Of a DNA stretch of 64,000 nt, positions 31,933 through 43,601 are shown in pieces. The notes beneath the pieces were generated by a model. The model made no database searches. It was given only the letters and a program-made list of their open reading frames with translations, and had not been told where the DNA came from. Where the stretch lies: positions 132,435,929 through 132,499,928 of the forward strand of contig NC_088911.1 in the NCBI RefSeq assembly GCF_963576675.1, written 5' to 3'. The stretch comes from Euphorbia lathyris (taxonomy: Eukaryota > Streptophyta > Magnoliopsida > Malpighiales > Euphorbiaceae). A program made the translations under genes and the position numbers. Each line of letters begins with the position of its first letter. The first letter of the stretch is position 1.

Positions 31933-32909
31933 TTTCCTCCTACTTTCTTTCCTAATAAGACTATCATGTGGATTAATAATGTTATGATCATTGATGAATG
32001 CTACATTTTAATAAATTGTAATAAATATTGGTCTTTTATTTGCGTCTGAAATTATGTTTATTATGTTTTTTTTATTTTAAAAGTTACAGTTTTTTATACT
32101 CAAAATTGAAAATTGTACCTCTGAAAAATAACAAATGTGAAAAAAGAAAATAAAAACTGTACAATTTCGAATGTAATTTACCCAGAAAATGATTAAGATA
32201 GTTTGCTAGATTTGAAAAAAAGTCCAATACATAAATATCATAATTAAGTACAAAATTACAACTAAGTGATAATATCACTAAACTTAATTCTTAACATGTC
32301 ATTCTTTATATATTATGATTTTATACCATAATTTAAAAATTCTATATTTCAATTTATGAATTATAAACTCTAGAAAATATATTCTAAATTTCTAATTTAT
32401 AAATTCTAATCCTCAAAATATATTAAAGTATTAATTTTACTAGTTTGACATAATCCAAAACTATGATTTGATATGGTTGTAAATAGTTTAAAAAAGATGA
32501 ATTTACGTGTAAATTTCCCCCAAAAAGAAAAAGGTATGCTAGTTGGTGCCACTTTAAGCAATCAAAGAGCCTCTCTTTTTTTAGGTAAATGACGAAGGCC
32601 CAAAACCCAAGAAACAAAAACAAACAGTGAACTAAAAACAAGCTAAAAACTAAGAACCAATTAATCTACTTAATATCATACTTCTGACATGATTTTTGTC
32701 CTCTATTGAAATTTAGTAGCTTTACATGTTTTCGGATTTTATATCAGAACATAAAACCCACTCTAACATTATCTCAAATCCCAAAATTTAATTAGAAGGA
32801 TTTACCTTCCAAATAAAATTCTAACATTTCAACTATAAAACATAACACTATCTGTGAGATAAAAAAAAGTTAAAAAGAAAAGAAAGTGGTGGAAAATTAA
32901 CAGATAGAG
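31933..32909. other. A/T-rich spacer with degraded kinase piece
   Basis: No gene. About 32715-32770 is a degraded second copy of the kinase fragment. From 32790 the GGATTTACCTTCCAA block and CTATAAAA of the next peptide copy begin. Confidence 0.5.
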
Positions 32910-32973
32910 ATGGCAGGCAAATATTCAATAGCAATAATTTTTATAATCGTTGCATTTCTAGCCATGAGTTCAG
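32910..32973 (+). pseudogene. Small secreted peptide family, exon 1, copy 2
   Basis: 64-nt exon with ATG, a hydrophobic core and LAMSS before the GTAAATTT donor. It has one codon fewer than the other copies. No second exon is found downstream before the inverted repeat begins. Confidence 0.6.
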
Positions 32974-32995
32974 GTAAATTTCTCACTTTTTTTTT

Positions 32996-34885
32996 GTAGT
33001 TCTAAAATAATTTTAAAAATCGGACCGGAAACCGTCCGGTTATGTTACCAGGGGGTCATTAATAATTGATGATATAGAAAGGACAAACATTTAGATTTTG
33101 CCCACTCATTGTTGCAGACATGGAAACTGTTTTGATTCTGATAATGTATCATCCTTACCCATTAAGCATCAAAAAAAGTTGAACTATAATTGATGTGGGA
33201 CTCTCCAAAAGGAAAGACCCTCCAAAAATTAGCTTATGCCACTATAGTGAGAAATGTACCCAAACTCATGGCCAATGCAACCATTATAAAAATGGTCACC
33301 ATTAAAATTTTTCCTCCCATTTCCATCTCAATCTCTTTATTCTTAACTTTTTTTTTCTTTTAAATTTTTGACCTGTATAAATTTTTGATCTTACATAAAG
33401 TGTTATATTTTATAGTTGAAAAATTATGATTTTATTTGGAAGGTAAATCCTTCTAATATCTTAACTATTAAATTAGGATTTTATTTAGGAAGGTAAATCT
33501 TTCTCTACCAGATGAACATTAATCTCCAATTGTCTTATTCAAAAATTCAAAAAGTGATGACTGGAATCATGTCCCTAATTCATTAGAGACAGAAGAGTCA
33601 GATATAGTTCATAATGCTTGTCCTTTTTAGAGTGAGATTTATATACCGAAATTTTTTTTTGGAATGGAACACTGATGAATATATGGAACACTTAATTTCA
33701 CTAGAATTAGTTGGAACTTGAGGAAAGTCTTGACATGTTTTAACCTGATTCAGATTGGCCTATCTTTTATTGTACATCACCTTGTTCCTGGGGTTCATAA
33801 AAAAATAAAGGGCTTTTTACATCAATATCATAATGGACTACAAAATTATATCACCAAACTTTTTTAATATACCATTTTTTTTAAGTATATACCAAATAAA
33901 ATATGTGTTTACACCTAATTTAAAAAGTTTAAACCTTAATTCATAAATCACAAACTCTTACAATATATTATAAACCTCTAATTTATAAACTTTAATCTTC
34001 AAAAATAATAATTTTATTAATTTGATATAATTCAAAATTATGACTCAAACATAATTATAAATAGTTTCTTAATAGTGAATTTCTATGTAAATTTCCAAAA
34101 ATAAAACAAGCTGGCCTGGGGAAGTAATTAACAAGCAAAAGTTCGTTTGGACTACGAGCCAATGCTTTTCCCAGCAAGTAAAGTGGGGCCAACTATCAAA
34201 CAATTTTTTTTTTTCAAAGCTAGCCAACTATCTGAATCATTCTCCGGTATAAAATCAACATGCCACATCAATTTTATACATACAATTTTTTTGATGACGT
34301 TCCATTAAAGTATATAATCGATAATTATAATCGGTCAATATAAAATCAACATGCCACATCAACATTTTAATCTCTTTAAACATCAAACATGCTGACGTAG
34401 CGCATTGATTTTGCATTAACCGGTTATAATTATCAGTTGGACATTTTAGTGAGAGGTCAAATTGCTGACGTGATGTGTTGATCGGTCATAATTACTAGCT
34501 GTACAATTTAGTGAGAAGTCATCAAAAAATTATACAGTTTTATATGTAAAATTGAAAGTTGTACACCATATTGTGAAATGAGACAAATGTTGTAAACACA
34601 AATGCTCATTTTCTGTTTTGAAGTTTTAATTATTTTATTTGTTTGGATAAATTACATTAATGCCTCTTCAATTTTGCTCTTACTTTTATTATACCTCTAA
34701 ACTTAAAAATATAACATTATGATCTATAAAATTTGCAATTTAGTAAAATAATAGTCCATTTTACCATTGATAAAGATGAAAACTCTGATAGTAGGTAACT
34801 CTCTATTGTAGAACCAGTGAAAATGATATTCTAAACAATTTTTACTTTTAAATTTTGAGACCATTTAGCTATTGTTTGACCATAC
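32996..34885. repeat. Long inverted repeat, arm 1
   Basis: Reverse complement of 39664-41424, traceable over about 1.8 kb with small indels, for example GGTAGTTATGTTACCAGG at the outer end and the TTTAGCTATTGTTTGAC end on the inside. It includes a minus-strand copy of the peptide exon 1 (33260-33326). The spacer is about 4.8 kb and holds the second epoxide hydrolase fragment. A third, direct copy of part of arm 2 is at 43782-44110. Confidence 0.85.
33260..33326 (-). pseudogene. Small secreted peptide family, exon 1, copy 3 (inverted)
   Basis: The reverse strand gives ATG at 33326, the same 67-nt signal-peptide exon and a GGTACATTT donor. It lies in inverted-repeat arm 1 and mirrors the copy at 41133. 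Confidence 0.65.
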
Positions 34886-35738
34886 CACAATGTCAAAATG
34901 AGTAAAATTTAGTGGTCATGGGTGCAATTTACCCTTAATACATGAGAGTCTCATATACTTGTCCATATTATTCAATTGACTCCCTGAATTTTAGAGATAT
35001 CTCATTAGTCTATGCACTTGTTTATAATGTTCTATTCTATTAGCCTTCTAAATTTATTTAAAGTGAACTATAGATCTCCTGAAGTGTTTAAAATGATCTA
35101 TGAATCCTTTGAACTTGCTAATTAAAATATTAATTTGTCCAAATTTTTTCTTGAGATGCCACGTGGACTTACGGACTAATGAGACATTTTAAACAAATTA
35201 GATATATCCAGAATTTAAAGGTCCAATCAGTTTCTGATATATTCAGCCTTAACTAATTCTTTAACATGATATCAAGATTTTCTAAGATAAGTATCTGTTT
35301 CTCTTAGGTTAAAAGTTGAGAGTTTATATATAATTTCATATAAATATTAGAAAAAAAAGTACAAAAACAAATTTTGTGGTTGACTGATTTGTAAATACAT
35401 ATTTGTTTTATTTTTTGAAATTTGCTGTTAAACGACACGAGTCAATTTTTTTTTATCAAACAATACTCATGGTTTAGTAATTTGCAAAATTAGATTTTGT
35501 AATTTGGATAATTTGCAACGTCATTCTATTTAATTGCTTGTCACAGTAACAATTTTTGATAGAATGACTTTGTAAACTGCACATAACTCTTGTTTGCAAC
35601 TTTTAAACCACAGTGGTTGTCTTTATAAATCTATCAAACCGAGTTTATTTTTGTAATTTTCTTTAAATATTAAATATAAATAAATAATAGAATATGCTGG
35701 TATAATCCATTAATGAATACATGACTGATATGTTGCAG
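34886..35738. other. A/T-rich sequence before epoxide hydrolase copy 2
   Basis: Non-coding, with CCCTGAATTTT and CCTTTGAACTTG motifs like those near 60500 that mark eroded MITEs. Presumed remnant intron of epoxide hydrolase copy 2 at its right end. Confidence 0.4.
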
Positions 35739-36137
35739 AAAATGGGAACTGACAGCAGCATGGACAGGAGCTCAAGTGAAAGTGTCAATGAAATTCATAT
35801 TTGGAGATCAAGATCTTACCTATAATTCATTGAATAACAAATGGGTAAATTATACCATTGGTACCTGAATTATACTCAAATTCATACTTTGGTACCTAGA
35901 TTACATTTCATCCCAAAAATATACTTCAAATAATGGTAACCGGACAATTAAGTATCTTTGACCGGTAAGTGACCGGTCAACACGTAATTTGACCATTTTT
36001 TACCCAAATAATTGGACCCACCAAACATTAACTAACCTAAAAAACTACTTTCCTCTCTCTCTCTCAAAAAATATTCAATTTCAACCTCTCTTCTATTTCT
36101 CTCTCTTCAAATCTCACCCTCTCCTTCATTCTCACTC

Positions 36138-36139
36138 AC

Positions 36140-36207
<68 letters not shown>
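36138..36207. repeat. (CT)n microsatellite
   Basis: About 35 CT units. They create the Ser/Leu-rich ORF at 35989-36303, which is not supported as a gene. Confidence 0.95.
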
Positions 36208-36211
<4 letters not shown>

Positions 36212-36315
36212 CTCTCTCTCTTCGTGTTCCATTTAGCTGCTCTAATTTCTTTTCTGTTGCTGTAATTATTTTCTCTTTCATTCTCTCTTCCCTCTCTCTC
36301 TAGTTAGGCTACTTA

Positions 36316-36695
36316 GAGCATCTCCAAGAGACTCTTAGTGAGCTCTCTAAAAATAATATAAATAATTGACTCTTAGTGATTTAAGAGTGGCTAAGATATA
36401 TCATCTCCAACAATGCTTCTTATATTCACTCCTTATTTATTATTTTATTATTAAGATTATTCTTTATTGTTACATTACCAATAGTGTGAGGAGAGAGACA
36501 CATCAATAATAAATTATTAATAAAAAATGAAGTTATGAGGCACTAAGAGGTGGAGAGAGGCTCTCTATTAATAGAGAGAATGAAGAGGCTCTTAGTGAGT
36601 TGAGGAGCCACTAAGAGGCTGTTGGAGATGAATTTCCATTCTCTCTCCTCAAATTTTAACTTAAGAGCCAACTTAAGAGGCTGTTGGAGATGCTC
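36316..36695. mobile_element. MITE with GAGCATCTCCAA ends and TTA duplication
   Basis: 380 bp, GAGCATCTCCAA at the left and its complement at the right, flanked by TTA on both sides (36313-36315 and 36696-36698). The TTA duplication suggests the PIF/Harbinger (Tourist) group. Related, more diverged copies are at 58593-58935 and, truncated, at 43757. Confidence 0.82.
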
Positions 36696-37981
36696 TTAAT
36701 CCTATTCTTTCCAGCATATTAAAGTAGCCAGAGAACAAATATCTTACACAGGGTTTGTGAAGCAATCTCTGTTATTTATTTACTTATTTATTGTTTCACA
36801 TGTTAGATTGCAATGTTGTGCTTAGTAGTTAATGACATAATATAATAATATGGGTAGTTACTAGTTAGCCGACTAATTAACCTTGTGTTCTACTATTTTT
36901 CCACTTGCTTTCTGTATTAACCTTGTGTTCTTTTTTGCCACTTCCTTTTTGTATTAAGGGCATGCAGACAAGATGAAGACATCAAGGAAAAACTGAAGCT
37001 TGTTTTGACTTCGAACTGGGAATGAGAAGAGTGGACGAAGGAACTCGCTCGTGTCTTTCTGTGCATCCGTACCTAGTTTCAGGGATCAGATCAGATAATG
37101 GGTACAATATGGTTGGTCAGAAATTTTGATTAGATGATGGATCCATGGCTACCATTTGATACAGAGATAAAAGAATAAAGAATTGAAATTGAAATTATCT
37201 CTTGCCTCTTCTCCTTCTTCGAATGCTTCATGGAATTGGGTCTAGAAATTAAAGCTTGAATGCGGCTTCTCACGAAAACCTGGGAATCAGAACGATGATG
37301 CCCTTTCATGGATAAATCTCAGTCTTGAGAACCATGGTGTTAGATGTACGGTGACTTCGGAGAGAGAGAGAGAGTGAGAATCAGAGAGAAAGACTGAGAA
37401 TGGAAGAGAGAGGGAGAGAAAGAAACTAAGAGAGAGAAAGGAAATGGAAGATAGAAACATTGAAATTTCATATATTTCTAGAGAGGGAAAGTAGATGGGA
37501 GGGAGAAAAAAAAGAAGAAAGAACTATTTCTATTGAAGAGAGAAAGAAATTAAGAGATATAAAATAGTCAAAATTTTAATTAAAAAGGGTCAAAATTCAG
37601 ATTGACCGGTTAGTGACTGGCTAAACGTTCTTAATTATCCGGTTACCATTAGTTGAGATATATTTTTGAAACAAAATGTAATTTAGGTATCAAAGTGTGA
37701 ACTATGATATAGTTTAGGTACCATTGAGGTAATTTACTCAATAACAAAGACTATATTAAGAAATATGGATTCAAGAGAGATGTGCCTTTTTTACAAGAAG
37801 TAGTTATAATCATGGTTATGGAGTCAAGCAGTTTTTCGCCAAGCAGTTTCTCTCCCTCTCTCAAAACTTCTATTCTTCTTCTCTTCAAATTTCCTAAATT
37901 CCCTAGTTTGTTTATCAATTCATCAATTAATCTTCCTAGTGATCAAAAATTTCTTCTCTTTCAAGTTGCAGTTTTCTATTT

Positions 37982-38020
37982 GAGGAGGAAGAAGGAAGAT
38001 TGTCTTCCTTTTTCCTCCTT
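37982..38020 (+). ncRNA. Purine/pyrimidine hairpin in retroposon copy 1
   Basis: GAGGAGGAAGAAGGAAG, a 5-base loop, then CTTCCTTTTTCCTCCTT. All 17 positions pair in RNA if two G-U pairs are allowed. The same stem, fully Watson-Crick, is in copy 2. Labelled RNA only because the structure is conserved; expression is unknown. Confidence 0.45.
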
Positions 38021-38070
38021 ACATCGTTCTGCTTTTTTTATTTTTCTTCTTTTCTTTATTCAATAAAATT

Positions 38071-38472
38071 GTGTTAGATTACATATATTTTACAAGATCT
38101 CTTAATCTGCTTCAATTGTATTTGTTGTTTATTATCTTTTCATTTGTAACATTTTCTGTTTTAGCAATAGCAGAAATGATAGATCTTATACGTAGATCAC
38201 TATATCTACGTGGTTGCAAAAGAAAGGACCAAGATCCAAAGATTCAGAGTAGTTTAAATGATGGAGATTGGATTACAAGTGCTTATCTGCAAATTTGGAG
38301 TTTCAAAAAGTATATGTTTCTGTTTGTTTTTGTTGTGCCTTTAATGGTTTCTTTTATTTTTGCTCATTGTAGTCATTTTCTTACCTTTATGGTTTCTGTA
38401 CTAGGCATAGCATGTACTTATGTAAGGTATTGTTCCTTATTTTCTTGTTGTACTTTGATGTTTTCTTATTAA
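38071..38472 (+). CDS. Conserved hypothetical ORF of the retroposon, copy 1
   Basis: About 133 codons with a hydrophobic N-terminal stretch, a charged centre (LRGCKRKDQDPKI then SLNDGDW) and two hydrophobic stretches that could span a membrane. Copy 2 (46491-46895) has the same layout and the matching centre LRGCKKRKDSDPNI and SLNDEVW, including an in-frame one-codon length difference. Many of the differences between the two copies fall at third codon positions. The first in-frame ATG is at 38176, well inside, so the start is not certain. No known family is recognised. Confidence 0.45.
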   Translation: MLDYIYFTRSLNLLQLYLLFIIFSFVTFSVLAIAEMIDLIRRSLYLRGCKRKDQDPKIQSSLNDGDWITSAYLQIWSFKKYMFLFVFVVPLMVSFIFAHCSHFLTFMVSVLGIACTYVRYCSLFSCCTLMFSY

Positions 38473-39332
38473 TAATATGATGTACTTATTTTATAAAAAA
38501 AAAGTTATAATCATAGTTATCAAAACCGGACCGGTCAAAGAACCGGAAAGGACAAAGGGTCAAGGGTTAGAGGTTCAATCGGGGTTTAACCGAGGTTCAA
38601 CCGGTATTTAAAAAATTATGTAAAAAATAATATTTTATCCATATTTTAACTTATAAAAATTATAAAAATAAAATTAAATATATTAAATTTATAAATCCAA
38701 TCATGAATTAAAAAAATATCATAAAAATTCAATTTATAAAAAGACTAAAAAATATAAATTACATATTTTTTAAAACTAAATAATTAGTATTATTATTAAC
38801 ATAACATATAAGTATAATAAAATAGTTATTATACAATTTTTTAGAGTTTTAGATTTTATTTTATAAAATATTTAAATATTAATAAAATATTATACATATT
38901 GAAATGATAAAATAATGTTTGTATAATATTTATAGAAATATAAAAAATTTGATAAAAAAAAGAAATATAATAAATAATAAATAAATAATATTTTAAATAT
39001 TTACGTTTTATAATGATTATATATATATCTATATTGTTAAAATTAAACACAAGTTGATAAGTGGTCTAGTGGTTAAGCAACCATTTTTTATTCAAATATC
39101 CTATGTTCTGGAATAGCAATTCTTTTATTGATTAAAAAATGTAACTCGACTAGCCCGGTTAATCGTGACCGGTTCAGACGGGTGATGGTTCAACCGACCG
39201 GGTTAGACCGTTATGGCTGGTTCTCAAGCATTTAAAAAATCCAACCACCTCCGATCCGGAATGATGAACGGTTCCGGTCGAACCGGTTTGAACCGACCAG
39301 TTCGGTTCGGTTCTCAAAACCATGGTTATAAT

Positions 39333-39474
39333 TAGACATGTTCATGGATTGAGTCGGGACGGGCTCGGGCCGGGCTACACCGGGCTTATGAATAAAAACT
39401 TCTACCCAAACTCAGCCCAGCCCATGCTAAATATGTTTCGGGCTCGGGCCGGGCCGGGCTGGATTAGAAAACCT
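39333..39474. mobile_element. GGGCTCGGGCC-rich element fragment
   Basis: It begins TAGACATGTTCATGG and is rich in GGGCTCGGGCCGGGC, a sequence common to a widespread plant hAT-like repeat. It sits between the right end of the MITE and the last piece of the epoxide hydrolase exon. Target duplication not resolved. Confidence 0.55.
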
Positions 39475-39663
39475 TAATGGAAGGAGCTGCACATTTCATC
39501 ACCCAAGAGAAGCTTGTTGAGATTACTAATCACATTTCTGATTTCTTTCACAAATTTTAATTTCTGAAATACTTCCTTTTCTAATAAGACTGTTTGTTTA
39601 GATTTTTCAAGTCATCATTTTTTGAATTTTTCTCTCTAAAAATGTAGTGTTTCTCTCAAAGTC

Positions 39664-41424
39664 AAACAATAGCTAAATGGTCTCAAAATTTAAAAGTAAA
39701 AATTGTTTAGAATATGATTTTCACTGGTTCTACAATAGAGAGTTACCTACTATTAGAGTTTTCATCTTTATCAACGGTAAAATGGACTATTATGTTACTA
39801 AAATTGTAAATTTTATAGATCATAATGTTATATTTTTAAGTTTAGAGTTATAATAAAAGTAAAAGCAAAATTGAAGAGGCATTAATGTAATTTATCCAAA
39901 CAAATAAAATAATTAAAACTTCAAAATAGAAAATGAGCATTTGTGTTTACAACATTTGTCTCATTTCACAATATGGTGTACAACTTTCAATTTTACATAT
40001 AAAACTGTATAATTTTTTGGTGACTTCTCACTAAATTGTACAGCTAGTAATTATGACCGATCAACGCATCACGTCAGCAATTTGACCTCTCACTAAAATG
40101 TCCAACTGATAATTATAACCGGTTAATACAAAATCAATGCGCTACATCGGCATGTTTGATGTTTAAAGAGATTAAAATGTTGATGTGGCATGTTGATTTT
40201 ATATTGACCGATTATAATTATCGATTATATACTTTAATGGAACGTCATCAAAAAAAAATTGTATGTATAAAATTGATGTGGCATGTTGATTTTATACCGG
40301 AGAATGATTCGGATAGTTGGCTAGCTTTGAAATAAAAAAAAAATTTGTTTGATAGTTGGCCCCACTTTACTTGCTGGGAAAAGCATTGGCTCGTAGTCCA
40401 AACGGACTTTTCTTGTTAATTACTCCCCCAGGCCAGCTTGTTTTATTTTTGGAAATTTACACGGAAATTCATTATTAAAAAACTATTTACAATTATGTTA
40501 GAGTCATAATTTTGAATTATATCAAATTAATAAAATTATTATTTTTGAATTAGGTATAAACGCATATTTTATTTAGTATATAAAATGGTATATTAAAAAA
40601 GTTTGGGGATATAATTTTGTAGTCCATTATGATATTGATGTAAAAAGCCCTTTATTTTTTTATGAACCCCAGGAACAAGGTGATGTACAATAAAAGATAG
40701 GGCAATCTGAACCAGGTTAGAACATGTCAAGACTTTCCTCAAGTTCCAGCTAATTCTAGCGAAATTAAGCGTTCCATTTATTCATCGATGTTCCATTCCA
40801 AAAGATTTTTCGGTATATAAATCTCACTCTAAAAGGGACAAGTATTATGAACTATATCTGACTCTTCTGTCTCTAATGAATTAGGGATATGATTCCAGTC
40901 ATCACTTTTTGAATTTTTGAATAAGACAATTGGAGATTAATGTTTATCTGGTAGAGAATGATTTGCCTTCCTCAATAAAATCCTAATTTAATAGTTAAGA
41001 TATTAGAAGGATTTACCTTCCAAATAAAATCATAATTTTCAACTATAAAATATAACACTTTATGTAAGATCAAAAATTTATACAGGTCAAAAATTTAAAA
41101 GAAAAAAAAAAGTTAAGAATAAAGATATTGAGATGGCAATGGGAGGAAAAAATTTAATGGTGGCCATTTTTATAATGGTTGCATTGGCCATGAGTTCGGG
41201 TACATTTCTCACTATAGTTCAACTTTTTCTAATGCTTAATGGGTAAGGATGATATATTATCAGAATTAAAACAGTTTCCATGTCTGCAATAATGAGTGGG
41301 CAAAATCTAAATGTTTGTTCTTTCTATATCATCAATTATTAATGACCCCTGGTAACATAACCGGACCAAAAACCTGGCCGGTTTCCGGTCCGGTTTTTAA
41401 AATTATTTTAGAACTACATAAAGG
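39664..41424. repeat. Long inverted repeat, arm 2
   Basis: Complement of 32996-34885. Its right part holds peptide exon 1 copy 4 with its 5' region in forward orientation. Confidence 0.85.
41133..41199 (+). pseudogene. Small secreted peptide family, exon 1, copy 4
   Basis: 67-nt exon ending ALAMSS before the GGTACATTT donor. CTATAAAATATAA lies about 90 bp upstream. No second exon follows; the intron start carries the AACCGG MITE remnant. Confidence 0.65.
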
Positions 41425-41994
41425 AAATTTTATTTGTAAAAAGTGGAACTATAACAACTATTGTTTTATAAAAATAAAAAAACAAAACAATTGAGAACAA
41501 AATAACTTCTATATATAAAAAAAATGAATAATTACCTTCAGAAACATAAGGATTTTCTATAATTTTTTACACCTTTGCGTTTTTCGATTTTAGTTGTCTA
41601 CGCATCTTCTATTTCTATCGAATTTCTTCAATTGGACAAAGCAAACACTATCTATCATGCTTTATATATAGATTTATTTGTGAGTTTTGGATTTTTTTTA
41701 TTTATTTATTACTTTAATTAGTAGACTAATAATTAACAAATTATTATTATTTATTATTATTATTATTATAAATGACTTTTCAATTTTCCTTCTATTATTA
41801 TTAATTAAATATTATTATTATAAATGACTTTTCAATTTTCCTTTTGTTATTATTAATTAAATAAATATTTTTAATTTTGATTTGTTTCTACGATGACAAC
41901 TCATAAAAAAGGCTTCTAAAACACGTCTTCTTATTTCTCTCTGCTTCCGTAATTATATATAGTATAGATTTTATATAATGAATTTTGGAAATTA

Positions 41995-42039
<45 letters not shown>

Positions 42040-42049
42040 TTGTGAGTAT
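41425..42049. other. A/T-rich sequence with a short direct duplication
   Basis: Non-coding. A unit of about 60 bp containing ATAAATGACTTTTCAATTTT is duplicated at about 41765 and 41820. A (TA)n run of about 18 units at 41998-42034 borders the LTR fragment that follows. Confidence 0.6.
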
Positions 42050-42415
42050 AAGTATTTTATATAGTTGATAATTGCTTAGTGAGATTTCTGTCTCACCTTT
42101 TAAAATGTTTTAATGTTTTAGGCGAGAAAGAACAAGGTATATAGGAGAAGTTACTAGTCGAGAAACAAAGTTAAAGTATCAAATCATCAGTTTCGTCTTT
42201 AGTTAGGACCTTTGAAATATTTTTATTGAGTAATATTTTGAAACTTGAATGTAGTAGAGTTATGAAATTTATTTAGAATATATATTTAAGAGGAATACCT
42301 TGAAAAGTATAAAATTTATGGTATTTGGATAATTTGGAGACTTCTAGATGTTGATTTTGGTATTTCAATTTCACGCCAGATGCCGATTGAGGTCGTTTAG
42401 AATCGGGTGTCACAG
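42050..42415 (+). mobile_element. LTR fragment of the TGTCAC family
   Basis: It matches the 3' part of the LTR at 28930-29225 and 61117-61300, from GAGATTTCTGTCTCACC to the end CGGGTGTCACA. It is 5'-truncated at the (TA)n run and lies directly against LINE sequence. Confidence 0.75.
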
Positions 42416-43165
42416 GTGCAGTCCTTTTTGCTGTTGTCAGCCACCAGATTTGGAATTGGAGGAATGTAGATGTTTTTGGAGAAGGTGTTGTAGTTAATCC
42501 TAATGTGCTTGCTTTCTTTACTAAAAAAGTTAATACAATCATTTAAAGCTTCAAAGTTGACAATTTAGCTAGCTCCATCCAGAGGACTGTTGTTCTTCTT
42601 ATTGGCTGGAGTAGACCTGCAGAGGGCATGGTTAAGTTGAATACTGATGGCTCTTGTCTTAAAAACGTCAGAATAGCTGCTGGAGGTGTGTTAAGAGATG
42701 TTGGGGATGCGTGGATGTCTGGTTTTGCTCAGAATCTGGGTTTGGGCTCGTCTTTTACTGCGGAGCTCTAGGGTATTCTCTCTAGACTTAGGCTCGCTAA
42801 AAATCTGGGTATAAAAAGGGTGCTTGTGGAGTCTGACAACCTAGAGGCTGTCAAGATGATTTCTATCAATAAAGATATGTGCTTAGAAAGCCGGAATTTA
42901 ATTAAAGAGATTAGAAGGATCTGCTCCTCTTTCGACTATTTCAAATTCTGTCATGTTTTCAGGGAGCAAAATCGGGTGGCTGACCGGCTTGCTGCTGAAG
43001 GCCATGAGAGGGTGTTGGGAATCTCAACTTTCTCTTCTCCTCCTGATTTCTTGTTTCCTTTGCTTTTGGATGACAATGTGGGGATTATCTTTCCTATGCT
43101 AATTCCGGGCTAGTTTTTTTTGGATGTGTTTGTTTGTTTTTTCCTTCCTTTCCTAAAAAAAAAAG
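42416..43165 (+). pseudogene. LINE 3' end with RNase H domain
   Basis: Frame fragments give a plant LINE RNase H: KLNTDGSC with the first aspartate, AAGGVLRD, a TAG at 42769 right after AEL, then LVESDN with the second aspartate and the EQNRVADRLAAEGHE motif with the last one. The final open part is 42820-43113, ending IPG. A 3' tail of T-rich then A-rich sequence (43155-43166) follows, as expected for the end of a LINE. Same family as 25670-25927. Confidence 0.82.
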
Positions 43166-43208
43166 GAAGAGGGATTTACCTTCCAAAGTAAAATCCCAAC
43201 TTTTCAGT

Positions 43209-43216
43209 TATAAAAT
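43209..43216 (+). promoter_or_regulatory. TATA box of the spliced peptide gene
   Basis: TATAAAAT 71 bp before the ATG at 43280, in the family's conserved CAGTTATAAAATATAAGAC context. Confidence 0.6.
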
Positions 43217-43279
43217 ATAAGACTTTTTTGTCAGATCAAAAATTTAAAAGAAAATAAAGTTGAAAATCAACAGATAAAG

Positions 43280-43601
43280 ATGGCAATTGGAAGCAAATAT
43301 TCAATTGTGACAATTTTTGTAATTTTTGCATTAGCCATAAGTTCATGTAAATTTCTAACTCTATTTTATTATTATTATTATTATTTTGGTAGTTGCACTT
43401 GAATTTTTGTATATATTTGTTTTGTAGCTCTTATATACTGATTTTGTTTTTTTATATTATGCAGGTTCAAAGAAAGCAAAACGTGCTCCTGAGATAACTA
43501 AAGGACTCATAGATAATTTCAGTTGCAATGAAGCAGCTGACTGCAACGAGCTTAATAAATGTCTATGTCATCTTTATACTTGTACCAATAACTGTTTGTA
43601 A
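43280..43601 (+). CDS. Small secreted cysteine-rich peptide gene, copy 5 (two exons, 67 aa)
   Basis: Exon 1 is 43280-43346 and exon 2 is 43465-43601 (TAA 43599-43601). The GT-AG intron of 118 bp has a T-rich end (TATTATGCAG), and the junction completes a Cys codon. The protein starts with a signal peptide of about 22 residues. The mature part is lysine-rich, then ITKGLIDNFSCN, then Cys residues spaced like a small disulfide-stabilised peptide (C-x5-C-x5-C-x-C). Compared with the exon at 47712, a 5-base gap near its end removes the last C-x-C part, so this copy stops early. No known family is certain; it is defensin- or knottin-like in style. Splicing and expression are inferred. Confidence 0.62.

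Larger units (their letters stand above)
35842..37739. mobile_element. TIR element with about 150-bp terminal repeats and 8-9 bp duplication
   Basis: The ends are TGGGTAAATTATACCATT and the reverse complement of AATGGTACC...TAATTTACTC. The similarity extends about 150 bp inward. AATAACAAA flanks both sides (35833-35841 and 37740-37748). A 9-bp duplication and long TIRs suggest a Mutator-like non-autonomous element; an 8-bp reading would suggest hAT. No transposase. It contains a (CT)n tract and a nested MITE. Confidence 0.82.
37820..38502 (+). mobile_element. Unrecognised poly(A) retroposon, copy 1
   Basis: It is flanked by an 18-bp duplication with one mismatch (AGTTATAATCATGGTTAT at 37802-37819 and 38503-38520) and ends in an A run: the hallmarks of target-primed retroposition. 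Inside are a pyrimidine-rich 5' part, a hairpin at 37982-38020, and an open frame (38071-38472). It shares the hairpin and a conserved peptide with the second copy at 46302-46935. No tRNA- or 5S-like promoter is seen at its start, so it does not fit a standard SINE. Confidence 0.78.
37811..39324. mobile_element. hAT-type MITE, AACCGG family, with nested retroposon
   Basis: Ends CATGGTTAT..AAAACC and GGTTCTCAAAACCATG. The 8-bp duplication GTTATAAT lies at 37803-37810 and 39325-39332. Without the nested retroposon (37820-38502 plus one target copy) it is about 810 bp. It contains a degenerate tRNA-like A-box (GTGGTCTAGTGGTTAAG, 39059). No coding capacity. Confidence 0.78.
35739..39560 (+). pseudogene. 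Epoxide hydrolase, last exon, copy 2, split by insertions
   Basis: Three pieces form the same last exon as at 31686: 35739-35841, 37740-37810 and about 39475-39560 (TAA at 39558). The intron end TTGCAG precedes it. The first interruption is a TIR element (35842-37739). The second is a stack of a hAT MITE, a retroposon inside it, and a GGGC-rich element. The catalytic-acid motif DQDLTY is in piece one and the histidine motif GAAHFITQ in piece three. Copies 1 and 2 are close relatives, so the duplication came first and the insertions later. Confidence 0.82.

Noticed and set aside
35989..36303. ORF of 104 codons rich in Ser and Leu
   Set aside because: Caused by the (CT)n microsatellite at 36138-36207 inside a TIR element.
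38856..39050. Minus-strand Ile/Tyr-rich ORF
   Set aside because: Low-complexity A/T sequence within the hAT MITE.
39059..39130. tRNA-like GTGGTCTAGTGGTTAAG with a weak B-box
   Set aside because: It lies within a hAT MITE, lacks a convincing second promoter box and cannot be folded into a cloverleaf by eye. At most a tRNA-derived relic.
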